A stretch of DNA of 10,000 bases, taken from NCBI RefSeq assembly GCF_020217005.1, contig NZ_JAIWOI010000259.1:1-10000 (forward strand), in the 5' to 3' direction. Below the pieces are notes generated by a model that was not told where the DNA came from, did no database searches, and saw nothing but the letters and a program-made list of their open reading frames with translations. How positions within the stretch are numbered: position 1 is the stretch's first letter; each line of letters starts with the position of its first letter. Below, piece by piece: positions 1 to 7,027 of the stretch. The translations under genes and the position numbers were made by a program. The stretch is from Rheinheimera sp. (GTDB lineage: Bacteria > Pseudomonadota > Gammaproteobacteria > Enterobacterales > Alteromonadaceae).

Positions 1-190
1 GCTAAATAGTCAAATCAAGTTTAATAAAAATGCATTCATATGTTAATTGCTGGTGAATGTGGTTTCGTACTAAAGTGAAGCTAAATGGCCATAAACTACA
101 CTAACTGTTGTTTAAGTGCTGATTTTACTGTGGTACTAAGGTAAACAATGCCAGTTATTCGATGGTGTATGCCGCGTGGTTTAGATGAAT

Positions 191-202
191 AATTGTACAA
201 TT
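191..202. promoter_or_regulatory. 12-bp perfect palindrome, possible operator
   Basis: AATTGTACAATT is its own reverse complement. Its last two bases are the first two of the candidate -35 hexamer at 201-206 upstream of the nuclease gene, which is where a repressor or activator could act. No regulator family is assigned from the sequence. AT-rich 12-bp palindromes do occur by chance about a couple of times per 10 kb, so position is the only supporting argument. Confidence 0.3.
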
Positions 203-228
203 TACGTGTTTAGTGTTTATGGCATAAT
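201..228 (+). promoter_or_regulatory. Candidate sigma70 promoter for the endonuclease I gene
   Basis: TTTACG at 201-206 matches the -35 consensus at 4 of 6 positions. CATAAT at 223-228 matches the -10 consensus at 5 of 6, with a 16-nt spacer. Transcription would start near 235, giving a leader of about 30 nt that contains the Shine-Dalgarno-like AGGG at 251-254. This is a prediction by eye; no other hexamer pair in 1-264 looked better. Confidence 0.45.
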
Positions 229-264
229 GAAGCAGATCCAGAGGTAGTTTAGGGTTGTACCGCT

Positions 265-1197
265 TTGTTTAAAATCGTATTTTATTTTGTATTTTTCGCT
301 ATGTTTGCCACGGTTTCTGCTGCACCGGCCAACTTTGACTCTGCAAAAACTATTGCAAGCAGGATTTACTCCGTTGAAAAACAAGAATTTTATTGCGGCT
401 GTGCTATCCGTTGGCTGGCTGGTAAAGGTATTCCGGATCTGAAAGGTTGTGGTTACCAAATCCGTAAAAACGGTTCCAGGGCAAATAGAATTGAGTGGGA
501 ACATGTAGTGCCAGCCCAGCAATTTGGCTCGGCTTTGGCTTGTTGGAAACAAGGAGGCCGCGAACAGTGCAGCAATAGTGACCCCATATTTAAACAAATG
601 GAAGCTGATTTGTTTAACCTGAAGCCGGCTATAGGTGAAGTCAACGGTGACAGAGCTCATTATCGCTTTGGTGTATTGCCTGGACAACCATCCCAATACG
701 GTGCTTGTGAATTCAAAGTAGATTTTAAGAACCGTTTGGTTGAACCCAGAGTGCAAATCCGAGGAGATATAGCCCGGATTTATTTTTATATGGCGGATAA
801 GTACCAGTTACCTCTGGCAAAAGCTCAGCAGCAGCTTTTTATGGCTTGGCATCAGCAAGACCCAGTAGATGGCATTGAGTTAAAACTGCAACAACGTATT
901 GCGCAGCAAATGGGACACAGCAATGACTTTGTGACAGGTAAAAAAACTTGGCAGCTCAACTATAAATCGTCAGGCTTTGGTGTGAATAAAGTAACAGCTG
1001 AAACAGTCACCATAGCCACTACAAAGGTGCTGGGTAATAAACGCAGTAAGCTGTATCACCTGAGTCATTGCAGCGGTTATAGCCAGGTGTCTGAGTCCAA
1101 CCGGAAATGGTTTGACACCGAACAACAGGCGCTGGATGCAGGTTTTAAGCGGGCAGGAAATTGCAGTGCAAGTGTCTCAATAGCAGCCGACGATTAA
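265..1197 (+). CDS. endA: Secreted endonuclease I (EndA/Dns/Vvn family) with C-terminal Cys-containing domain
   Basis: Periplasmic or extracellular non-specific nuclease of the beta-beta-alpha-metal (His-Me finger) class, 310 aa. The start is TTG: an in-frame stop lies at 250-252, and the first ATG (301) would cut into the signal peptide. AGGG at 251-254 lies 10 nt upstream. Residues 1-19 form a hydrophobic signal peptide, with likely cleavage after VSA. The core carries NRIEWEHVVPA (about 74-84), giving catalytic E79 and H80, then E113 in the MEADLFNLKP stretch and N127 in GEVNGDRAHYRF. These match the known metal-site positions of Vibrio Vvn, even in numbering. Six cysteines in the core (44, 46, 62, 93, 102, 148) fit disulfides in an exported protein. 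Residues about 255-300 are an addition to plain EndA, with VLGNKRSKLYHLSHC and a final Cys at 300. They resemble small Ada-like/'sunset' metal-binding modules seen on other secreted nucleases. Likely roles are DNA scavenging or barrier to uptake. The family call is very secure; the tail domain is less so. Confidence 0.95.
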   Translation: MFKIVFYFVFFAMFATVSAAPANFDSAKTIASRIYSVEKQEFYCGCAIRWLAGKGIPDLKGCGYQIRKNGSRANRIEWEHVVPAQQFGSALACWKQGGREQCSNSDPIFKQMEADLFNLKPAIGEVNGDRAHYRFGVLPGQPSQYGACEFKVDFKNRLVEPRVQIRGDIARIYFYMADKYQLPLAKAQQQLFMAWHQQDPVDGIELKLQQRIAQQMGHSNDFVTGKKTWQLNYKSSGFGVNKVTAETVTIATTKVLGNKRSKLYHLSHCSGYSQVSESNRKWFDTEQQALDAGFKRAGNCSASVSIAADD

Positions 1198-1218
1198 ACC
1201 ATTATTCTCAAGCTATTA

Positions 1219-1236
1219 ACGCAAGCCGACTTGCGT
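1219..1236. other. Perfect 7-bp stem, 4-nt loop hairpin between endonuclease and peptidase genes
   Basis: ACGCAAG (1219-1225), loop CCGA, CTTGCGT (1230-1236). It lies 22 nt after the nuclease stop codon and is not followed by a T-run on either strand, so it is not a standard intrinsic terminator. It could protect the 3' end of the nuclease mRNA, be a pause or Rho-linked site, or be a protein binding site. Confidence 0.4.
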
Positions 1237-1292
1237 ATGTGAATGGGTTCGCGGTACAAAAAGGCCTGACAAATAATAAACAGGGTATTGCT

Positions 1293-2321
1293 ATGCTTCG
1301 TTCTATGTCTTTTTTAGTCTTAAGTTGCTTTTCTGCTTTGGTTTTTGCCAAACAACCAATTGCCATAGTGATACACGGTGGTGCCGGGACTATTAATAAA
1401 AGCCAGCTGACAGAAGCTCAGGAACAAGCCTACCATGCCACTTTAAAACATGCGGTGGACACAGGTTATGCTGTTTTGGAGCGCGGTGGCAGCAGTGTGG
1501 ATGCAGTCACTGAGGCAGTGTTGATCATGGAAAATTCCCCGCTTTTTAATGCAGGCAAGGGTGCTGTTTATACCTATGATGAAGGCCATGAACTGGATGC
1601 GTCCATTATGCGGGGAGACAATCTGATGGCTGGCGCAGCTTCTGGTTTAACTCACATCAAAAACCCTGTGTTGTTGGCCCGCGCCGTGATGGAAAGATCT
1701 GAACACGTGATGCTCTCCGGTGCTGGTGCTGAGCAGTTTGCCAAAGAGCAAGGCCTTGAACTGGTAGATAACAGCTATTTTGATACTGAATTTCGCTATG
1801 AAGCGCTGAAGAAAGCCAAACAAAGTATGCAAAAATTGCCTCATCAGGCACAAAACTACCGTTTAAAAGCGCCATGGCAGCCAGAATGGAATATGGGCAC
1901 AGTGGGAGCAGTAGCTATTGATCGCAGCGGTTTGCTAACGGCTGCAACCTCTACCGGCGGCATGACCGCAAAACGATATGGCCGTATTGGTGATGCACCT
2001 ATCATCGGAGCAGGTAACTTTGCCGACAACGCCAGTTGTGCCGTCTCTGCCACTGGGCATGGTGAGTTTTTTATCCGTTACCGTGTGGCATCCGACATTT
2101 GCGCCAGGGTGAAATATCAGGGCATCAGTGCAGCCAAAGCCGCGGATCAGGTGATTCAGCAGGAACTGGCGAAAGTGGGGGGAACAGGGGGAGTCATTCT
2201 GATCGACCACAAAGGCCAGATCAGCTGGAGTTTTAATACTGAAGGCATGTACAGAGCCAAAAGAACCGAGGGTGGCGTTGCTGTAACTGAAATATTTAAA
2301 GACAGTCCGTCTCTGCCATGA
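1293..2321 (+). CDS. Exported isoaspartyl peptidase / L-asparaginase (Ntn hydrolase)
   Basis: Threonine Ntn-hydrolase, 342 aa, of the plant-type asparaginase/IaaA family, which hydrolyses L-Asn and beta-aspartyl dipeptides after self-cleavage into alpha and beta chains. The frame opens further upstream, but ATG 1293 is chosen because AGGG at 1282-1285 lies 7 nt before it and it begins a clear signal peptide (residues 1-19, ending LVFA before KQP). The N-terminal IVIHGGAGT motif lies near 26-33. The autoprocessing site is G202-T203 in NMGTVGAVAID, so T203 becomes the nucleophile. The second conserved Thr (T221 in STGG), the substrate-binding pair R231/D234 in GRIGDAP, and TGHGE (254-258) are all present, so it should be active. 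Family members in E. coli are cytoplasmic; a signal peptide implies periplasmic action on peptides or extracellular Asn. A weak promoter candidate (TTGCGT 1231, TACAAA 1255, 18-nt spacer) overlaps the hairpin upstream. The gene may be cotranscribed with the CBS gene 52 nt downstream. Confidence 0.93.
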   Translation: MLRSMSFLVLSCFSALVFAKQPIAIVIHGGAGTINKSQLTEAQEQAYHATLKHAVDTGYAVLERGGSSVDAVTEAVLIMENSPLFNAGKGAVYTYDEGHELDASIMRGDNLMAGAASGLTHIKNPVLLARAVMERSEHVMLSGAGAEQFAKEQGLELVDNSYFDTEFRYEALKKAKQSMQKLPHQAQNYRLKAPWQPEWNMGTVGAVAIDRSGLLTAATSTGGMTAKRYGRIGDAPIIGAGNFADNASCAVSATGHGEFFIRYRVASDICARVKYQGISAAKAADQVIQQELAKVGGTGGVILIDHKGQISWSFNTEGMYRAKRTEGGVAVTEIFKDSPSLP

Positions 2322-2373
2322 TTCCTGAGCTAAGCTTAAGCTGTTGTAGGCAAACGACACTTTTGAGGGGCTT

Positions 2374-2793
2374 ATGGACTTATTAAAAATATCTGATCAT
2401 ATGAATCGTCATCCTGTGACTTTTACCGAGGAGATGTCGGTTGAAGAAGCAGTGAATAAACTGATCCTGGCTGAACAGCTGGGTGGTCCTGTGATTAACA
2501 AAGAGAAAAAAGTCATAGGTTTTGTGTCTGAACAGGATTGTCTGTCCAGAATGTTGTCCGGCACTTACCACTTACAGCAATCTGCATCAGTCAAAGACGT
2601 GATGCGGACTGAAGTTCTTACGGTGAAGTCTTATCACGGCATAGTGGATTTAGCGCAAAGCATGTTACAGGCAAAACCTAAAGTTTATCCTGTGGTGGAT
2701 GATGATGGTTATTTGCTTGGGGTCATTAGCAGAACTGATGTATTACGCGCCATTGACCTGGAACTGCACTCCCATTACAAAGCGGTCAGTTAA
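2374..2793 (+). CDS. Stand-alone CBS-pair protein
   Basis: A 139-aa cytoplasmic protein consisting almost entirely of two CBS domains (about residues 3-62 and 73-130), which together form one Bateman module. Each repeat ends with the expected nucleotide-contact motif: GFVSEQD at 49-55 and GVISRTD at 116-122. The second repeat opens with DVMRTEVLTV. Such modules bind adenine nucleotides (AMP, ATP, SAM) and usually regulate a partner protein. No catalytic or transport domain is attached, so the partner is unknown. The start is firm: GAGGGG at 2365-2370 precedes ATG 2374. It follows the peptidase stop by 52 nt on the same strand, so cotranscription is plausible, but no functional link to asparagine metabolism is evident. 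It appears complete and not degenerate. Confidence 0.92.
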   Translation: MDLLKISDHMNRHPVTFTEEMSVEEAVNKLILAEQLGGPVINKEKKVIGFVSEQDCLSRMLSGTYHLQQSASVKDVMRTEVLTVKSYHGIVDLAQSMLQAKPKVYPVVDDDGYLLGVISRTDVLRAIDLELHSHYKAVS

Positions 2794-2813
2794 ATACTCT
2801 TCTAACTTGAAGC

Positions 2814-2841
2814 GGCAGCTTTGTGGACTGCCTGATTTTTT
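2814..2841 (+). terminator. Weak candidate intrinsic terminator after CBS gene
   Basis: GGCAG (2814-2818) pairs with CTGCC (2828-2832) across a 9-nt loop, followed after three bases by TTTTTT (2836-2841). The order stem then T-run, 21 nt past the CBS stop, is right for a terminator. The stem is only 5 bp, so strength is doubtful. Confidence 0.35.
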
Positions 2842-2942
2842 AGAAAGGGTTAGCCCCAGTCACATAGGACTACTATGTTGCTTGGGTCTTGCTCGCTTGT
2901 CGCCGTGCTGCAATTCCAATTACTTTGGGTATTCATAGAAAT

Positions 2943-2965
2943 GCACTGTTTTAAGCAGTGCTTTT
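2943..2965 (+). terminator. Candidate intrinsic terminator upstream of hrpA
   Basis: GCACTG (2943-2948) pairs with CAGTGC (2956-2961). The stem can extend inward by one G-T wobble and one A-T pair, leaving a tight loop, and TTTT follows at 2962-2965. It would end transcription from the CBS side before hrpA. The T-run is short, so it may be partial or act as an attenuator in the hrpA leader. Confidence 0.5.
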
Positions 2966-3013
2966 ACTGGATCTAAAGCCCCTGAACTTGGTAGCATGTC
3001 GCCCCTATTTATT

Positions 3014-3018
3014 GAGGG
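3014..3018 (+). promoter_or_regulatory. Ribosome binding site that decides the hrpA start
   Basis: GAGGG lies 7 nt before TTG 3026 and 4 nt before GTG 3023. The in-frame ATG at 2996 has only GAACTTGGTAGC in front of it, with no Shine-Dalgarno match. The motif would be inside the gene if ATG 2996 were the start. This points to TTG 3026 (or GTG 3023) as the real initiation codon. Confidence 0.55.
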
Positions 3019-3025
3019 CCTTGTG

Positions 3026-6000
3026 TTGACCGACTCTACTGCTAAAGCTGCTGTTGCTATCCATGACACTGATATTTCTGTTGCCGCGCTTTCTAAAGCT
3101 ATTGCTAATGTGTTGTCTAAAGATCAGCACAGGTTCCGCCAGTCCTTACAAAACATTAAAAAGCAGCAGGACGAGACGAAACAGCAACAATTGATGCAGC
3201 AGTTGGCGGATAAAGTCACAGCTTCTCTGCAGTTAAGGGCACAGCGCCAGGCTGCCGTTCCCGCTATTGATTATCCAGCTGAGTTACCTGTCGTTGGTAA
3301 AAAAGACGATATTAAAGCCGCTATTGCCAAACACCAGGTAGTGATTATTGCCGGTGAAACAGGCTCAGGTAAAACCACCCAAATTCCAAAGATCTGTCTG
3401 GAGTTAGGCCGTGGTGTGGCTGGTATGATAGGTCATACCCAACCACGTCGTTTAGCGGCGCGTAGCGTCTCTGCCCGTTTAGCTGAAGAGCTCAAATGCG
3501 CTGTCGGCCAGCAGGTGGGTTATAAAATCCGCTTTGGCGATCACACAGCGCCTACGACCTTAGTCAAACTAATGACAGACGGTGTGCTGCTGGCTGAAAT
3601 TCAGCAAGACAGGTTTTTAAATCAATACGACACCCTGATCATCGACGAAGCGCACGAACGCAGTCTGAATATCGATTTTCTGCTGGGTTATTTAAAGCAG
3701 CTTTTACCACGTCGTCCGGATTTAAAAGTCATTATCACTTCGGCCACTATTGACCCGGAACGCTTCTCCAAACACTTTTTTGATGCGCCTATTATTGAAG
3801 TGTCGGGCCGTACTTTCCCGGTAGAAACCCGCTACAGGCCAGTGGCAGAAAACGACGATAAAGACGCTGATCAGCTGCAATCTATTTTTGATGCGGTGGA
3901 AGAGCTGTACCGTGAACCGCCGGGCGATATTCTGATTTTCTTAAACGGTGAGCGTGAAATCCGGGATACCGCCGATGCGCTGGAAAAACTGAAACTTCCT
4001 CATACCGAGATATTGCCTTTGTACGCCCGTTTGAGTGCGGCTGAACAAAACCGCATTTTCCAGACTGGTGTAGGGCGGCGTATCGTGTTATCCACTAACG
4101 TGGCGGAAACCTCCTTAACAGTGCCAGGTATTCGTTATGTGATAGACCCCGGCACAGTGCGGATCTCGCGTTACAGCTATCGCTCTAAAGTACAACAGCT
4201 GCCCATCGAAGCCATTAGTCAGGCCAGTGCGAACCAGCGTAAGGGCCGTTGTGGTCGGGTTGCGGCCGGCATCTGTATTCGCTTATATAGCGAAGAGGAT
4301 TTTAATGGCAGACCTGAATTTACTGATCCGGAAATACTGCGCACCAACCTGGCTTCGGTTATTTTGCAAATGCTGGCGCTGGGTTTAGGCGATATTCAGG
4401 CCTTTCCGTTTTTAGAGCGACCAGACAGCCGTTTTATTAATGACGGTATTAAACTGTTGGAAGAGCTGGGAGCTGTGAAGCCTCAGTCCAACAGCCATAG
4501 TCTGCAAATGACCGACTTAGGAAGGCAAATCAGCCGCTTACCTGTGGATCCTCGTTTAGCCCGTATGGTGTTTGCGGCTACAAAGCACAGCTGTCTGCAG
4601 GAAGTGCTGGTGATAGTCTCGGCTTTGTCTATCCAAGACCCGCGAGAGCGGCCTTTGGATAAACAGCAAAAAGCCGATGAATTGCATGGCCGTTTTGCCG
4701 ATCCGGATTCAGATTTCAGTGCCTGGCTTAAACTTTGGGCTTATCTGCAAGAGAAACAGGACGAGCTGACCAACAACCAGTTCCGTCGTCTCTGTAAGCA
4801 GGAACTTTTAAACTACCTGCGGGTGCGTGAATGGCAGGATTTGTATGGTCAACTGAGCCAGATTTGTACTGAACAGCAATGGAGCCTGAATTCGCAGGTC
4901 GCCTCATACGAGCAAATCCATAGTGCCTTACTGACAGGATTATTAGGCCAAATTGGTAGCCGTGACAGCGACGCCGACTACATGGGCCCACGCCAAAGTC
5001 GCTTTTTCGTATTCCCGGGCAGCAGTTTATTTAAACGTAAACCTAAATGGGTGATGGCGGCTGAACTGGTAGAAACCTCCAAGCTTTATGCCCGCGCTGT
5101 CGCCAAGATTGAGCCTGAATGGATAGAACCAGCGGCGATGCATTTAGTCAGTCGTAGTTATAGCGAGCCACACTGGGAAAAGAAAAAAGGTGCTGTGGTG
5201 GCCTATGAGCAGGTGTCTTTGTATGGCCTGATCATTGTTGGTAAACGCCCTGTGCTGTACAGCAAAATTGATCCGGCCACCTGCCATAAAATCTTTATCC
5301 GCAGCGCTTTAGTGGAGCAGGAACTGGGTGTAAACGAAAGCTTTTTGCGGCACAACCAAAAGCTGATCGAGCAGGTCACTGAGCTGGAAGAAAAAGCCAG
5401 GCGGCGCGATATACTGGTGGATGAAGAAACGCTGGCAGATTTTTATGCCGAAAAAATTCCGGTCTGGGCCAATAACAGAGTGGATTTTGCCAAGTGGTGG
5501 AAAGAGGCCAAAGCCAAAGACGCTAAGTTATTAAATCTGGATTTAGACCAGCTGTACAAGAGGGATGCCTCTGAAGTCACAGCCGACAAATTCCCTGAGT
5601 TTTGGCGTCAGGGCAATTTAACCCTGCCTTTGGACTATCATTTTTCACCGGGTGCACCGGATGACGGCGTCAGTCTGGTGGTGCCTTTATCTTTATTAAA
5701 CCAGCTGGAAGAGCAGGGCTTTGACTGGTTGATCCCAGGCCTTCGGCACGATTTGCTGGTGGCCTTGATCAAATGTCTGCCAAAACAATACAGACGCAAC
5801 TTTGTGCCAGCGCCTAACTATGCCGACGCCCTGATGCAAAGCATTAAACCCGAAGATGGTCCTTTGTTGGAGGTGGTCAGCAACAGACTAAAACGTATGT
5901 CTGGAGTCACTATCCCGGAAGACGCCTGGGAGCTGTCCGGCATCGAAACCCACCTGAAATTCAACTTTAAAGTGGTGGATGAGAAAGGTAATACCTTAAA

Positions 6001-6943
6001 GCAAGGCCGTTCTTTGGCGCTGCTAAAACAGGAATTGCAGGGTAAAGTGCAGCAAAGTTTAAGTCAGGTAGCCGAGCAGGGCATAGAGCAGGAGCAACTG
6101 ACACAATGGTCTTTTGGCCAGCTGCCACGTGAATACATCAAAATGCAGGCTGGTTATCAAATCAAAGCTTATCCGGCATTGGTAGATAATAAAGATTCTG
6201 TCTCTATTAAGCTGCTGGATAACGCAGAACAAGCCGCAGAGCAAAGCAAATTAGGCTTACGTCGTTTAGTCTTACTGAATGTGCCTTCACCTGTGAAATA
6301 TCTGCAGGAATCGTTGCCAAACAAAGCCAAGCTGGGGCTGTACTTTAATCCTTTTGGCAAAGTGCTTGAGTTGATAGACGACTGTATTGCTGCTGGTGTA
6401 GATCAGCTGATCAGTGAACAGCCCTGGCCTGAAACTGAAGCAGAGTTTATTGCGGTAAAAGAGCAAATCCGTGCCGGTTTAGGTGATACTGTGCTTCGTA
6501 TTGCGCTGAAAGTAGAGCAAATATTAACGCTCGGTCATGAAATTCAGAAAAAGCTCAAAGGTAAAGTTGAGTTAAAACATGTGCAGGGACAGGGCGAAAT
6601 CAAGCAACATCTGGATTCATTGCTATTTAAGGGCTTTGTTAGTACTCATGGTGCTGCGCGATTAGATGCTATTTTACGTTATTTGCAGGCGCTGCAAAAA
6701 CGGCAGGAAAAATTGCCTGTGGATCCAAACCGTGATCGTCTGATGTCACAGGAATATCAGAAAGCTGAAGAGGCTTATCAGAACTTGCTCGGTAAGTATG
6801 CAGGGCGCACCGTACCTGAAGCTGTCTTAGCGATCCGCTGGATGCTGGAGGAACTTAAAGTGTCTTTGTATGCTCAAACATTAGGCACGCCTTATCCGGT
6901 ATCGGTTAAGCGAATTCTGCTGGCTGTAAATGAGTTAAAGTAA
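3026..6943 (+). CDS. hrpA: ATP-dependent DEAH-box RNA helicase HrpA
   Basis: Cytoplasmic RNA helicase, 1305 aa from TTG 3026 (1315 from ATG 2996), matching the usual ~1300 aa of long HrpA. Motifs, numbered from TTG: Walker A GETGSGKTT 110-118 with K116; TQPRRLAAR about 138-146; DEAH 207-210; SAT 239-241; TNVAETSLT 357-365; QRKGRCGR 404-411 with the arginine finger region. HA2 and OB-fold regions follow to about 680. The long C-terminal half (DUF3418 type) includes RNFVPAPNY and the near-terminal LGTPYPVSVKRIL. The sequence tracks E. coli HrpA along nearly its whole length. In E. coli the protein has been tied to fimbrial mRNA processing and, more recently, to rescue of collided ribosomes. The TTG start is preferred for its Shine-Dalgarno and because the shorter N-terminus lies closer in length to the E. 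coli protein. No convincing promoter was found in 2794-3025. No frameshift is seen. Identity is very secure; the start is not. Confidence 0.97.
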   Translation: MTDSTAKAAVAIHDTDISVAALSKAIANVLSKDQHRFRQSLQNIKKQQDETKQQQLMQQLADKVTASLQLRAQRQAAVPAIDYPAELPVVGKKDDIKAAIAKHQVVIIAGETGSGKTTQIPKICLELGRGVAGMIGHTQPRRLAARSVSARLAEELKCAVGQQVGYKIRFGDHTAPTTLVKLMTDGVLLAEIQQDRFLNQYDTLIIDEAHERSLNIDFLLGYLKQLLPRRPDLKVIITSATIDPERFSKHFFDAPIIEVSGRTFPVETRYRPVAENDDKDADQLQSIFDAVEELYREPPGDILIFLNGEREIRDTADALEKLKLPHTEILPLYARLSAAEQNRIFQTGVGRRIVLSTNVAETSLTVPGIRYVIDPGTVRISRYSYRSKVQQLPIEAISQASANQRKGRCGRVAAGICIRLYSEEDFNGRPEFTDPEILRTNLASVILQMLALGLGDIQAFPFLERPDSRFINDGIKLLEELGAVKPQSNSHSLQMTDLGRQISRLPVDPRLARMVFAATKHSCLQEVLVIVSALSIQDPRERPLDKQQKADELHGRFADPDSDFSAWLKLWAYLQEKQDELTNNQFRRLCKQELLNYLRVREWQDLYGQLSQICTEQQWSLNSQVASYEQIHSALLTGLLGQIGSRDSDADYMGPRQSRFFVFPGSSLFKRKPKWVMAAELVETSKLYARAVAKIEPEWIEPAAMHLVSRSYSEPHWEKKKGAVVAYEQVSLYGLIIVGKRPVLYSKIDPATCHKIFIRSALVEQELGVNESFLRHNQKLIEQVTELEEKARRRDILVDEETLADFYAEKIPVWANNRVDFAKWWKEAKAKDAKLLNLDLDQLYKRDASEVTADKFPEFWRQGNLTLPLDYHFSPGAPDDGVSLVVPLSLLNQLEEQGFDWLIPGLRHDLLVALIKCLPKQYRRNFVPAPNYADALMQSIKPEDGPLLEVVSNRLKRMSGVTIPEDAWELSGIETHLKFNFKVVDEKGNTLKQGRSLALLKQELQGKVQQSLSQVAEQGIEQEQLTQWSFGQLPREYIKMQAGYQIKAYPALVDNKDSVSIKLLDNAEQAAEQSKLGLRRLVLLNVPSPVKYLQESLPNKAKLGLYFNPFGKVLELIDDCIAAGVDQLISEQPWPETEAEFIAVKEQIRAGLGDTVLRIALKVEQILTLGHEIQKKLKGKVELKHVQGQGEIKQHLDSLLFKGFVSTHGAARLDAILRYLQALQKRQEKLPVDPNRDRLMSQEYQKAEEAYQNLLGKYAGRTVPEAVLAIRWMLEELKVSLYAQTLGTPYPVSVKRILLAVNELK

Positions 6944-6957
6944 ATTTTGGCTTGTTT

Positions 6958-6986
6958 TTGGCAAAAAACTAAATAGGCCATACACT
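6958..6986 (+). promoter_or_regulatory. Candidate sigma70 promoter for the response regulator gene
   Basis: TTGGCA at 6958-6963 matches the -35 consensus at 5 of 6. TACACT at 6981-6986 matches the -10 at 4 of 6, including the key first, second and last bases, with a 17-nt spacer. Transcription would start near 6993. It lies just after the hrpA stop, so the response regulator need not depend on hrpA transcription. Confidence 0.5.
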
Positions 6987-7027
6987 TAGGTCAAACGCAT
7001 CGGAGCGTTGGAACGGAGAATACAAGG

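Noticed and set aside
67..142. Near-identical GTACTAAAGT / GTACTAAGGT copies at 67-76 and 133-142
   Set aside because: Ten bases with one mismatch, 66 nt apart, with no further extension of similarity and no third copy. Likely chance in AT-rich DNA.
217..756. 179-aa open frame on the minus strand opposite the endonuclease gene
   Set aside because: It lies antisense to a gene with full catalytic motifs, shows no recognisable domain and reads as low-likelihood protein. It is a shadow frame.
1161..1292. Extended N-terminus for the peptidase from ATG 1161
   Set aside because: It would overlap the end of endA, lacks a Shine-Dalgarno and would bury the signal peptide. ATG 1293 has AGGG at 7 nt.
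2333..2342. AGCTTAAGCT palindrome between the peptidase and CBS genes
   Set aside because: Only 10 bp, no associated promoter elements and no T-run. Expected by chance in a window this size.
1935..2360. 141-aa open frame on the minus strand opposite the peptidase gene
   Set aside because: It is antisense to the catalytic region of a well-supported Ntn hydrolase, with no recognisable fold.
2699..2938. 79-aa plus-strand frame overlapping the end of the CBS gene and the intergenic block
   Set aside because: No Shine-Dalgarno, it overlaps the conserved second CBS repeat in another frame, and it runs through hairpins and a T-run.
6954..6969. GTTTTT-GGC-AAAAAAC inverted repeat just after hrpA, considered as a terminator
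   Set aside because: The stem is nearly all A-T, the loop is very small and no T-run follows. The stretch is better explained as containing the -35 hexamer TTGGCA of the next gene.
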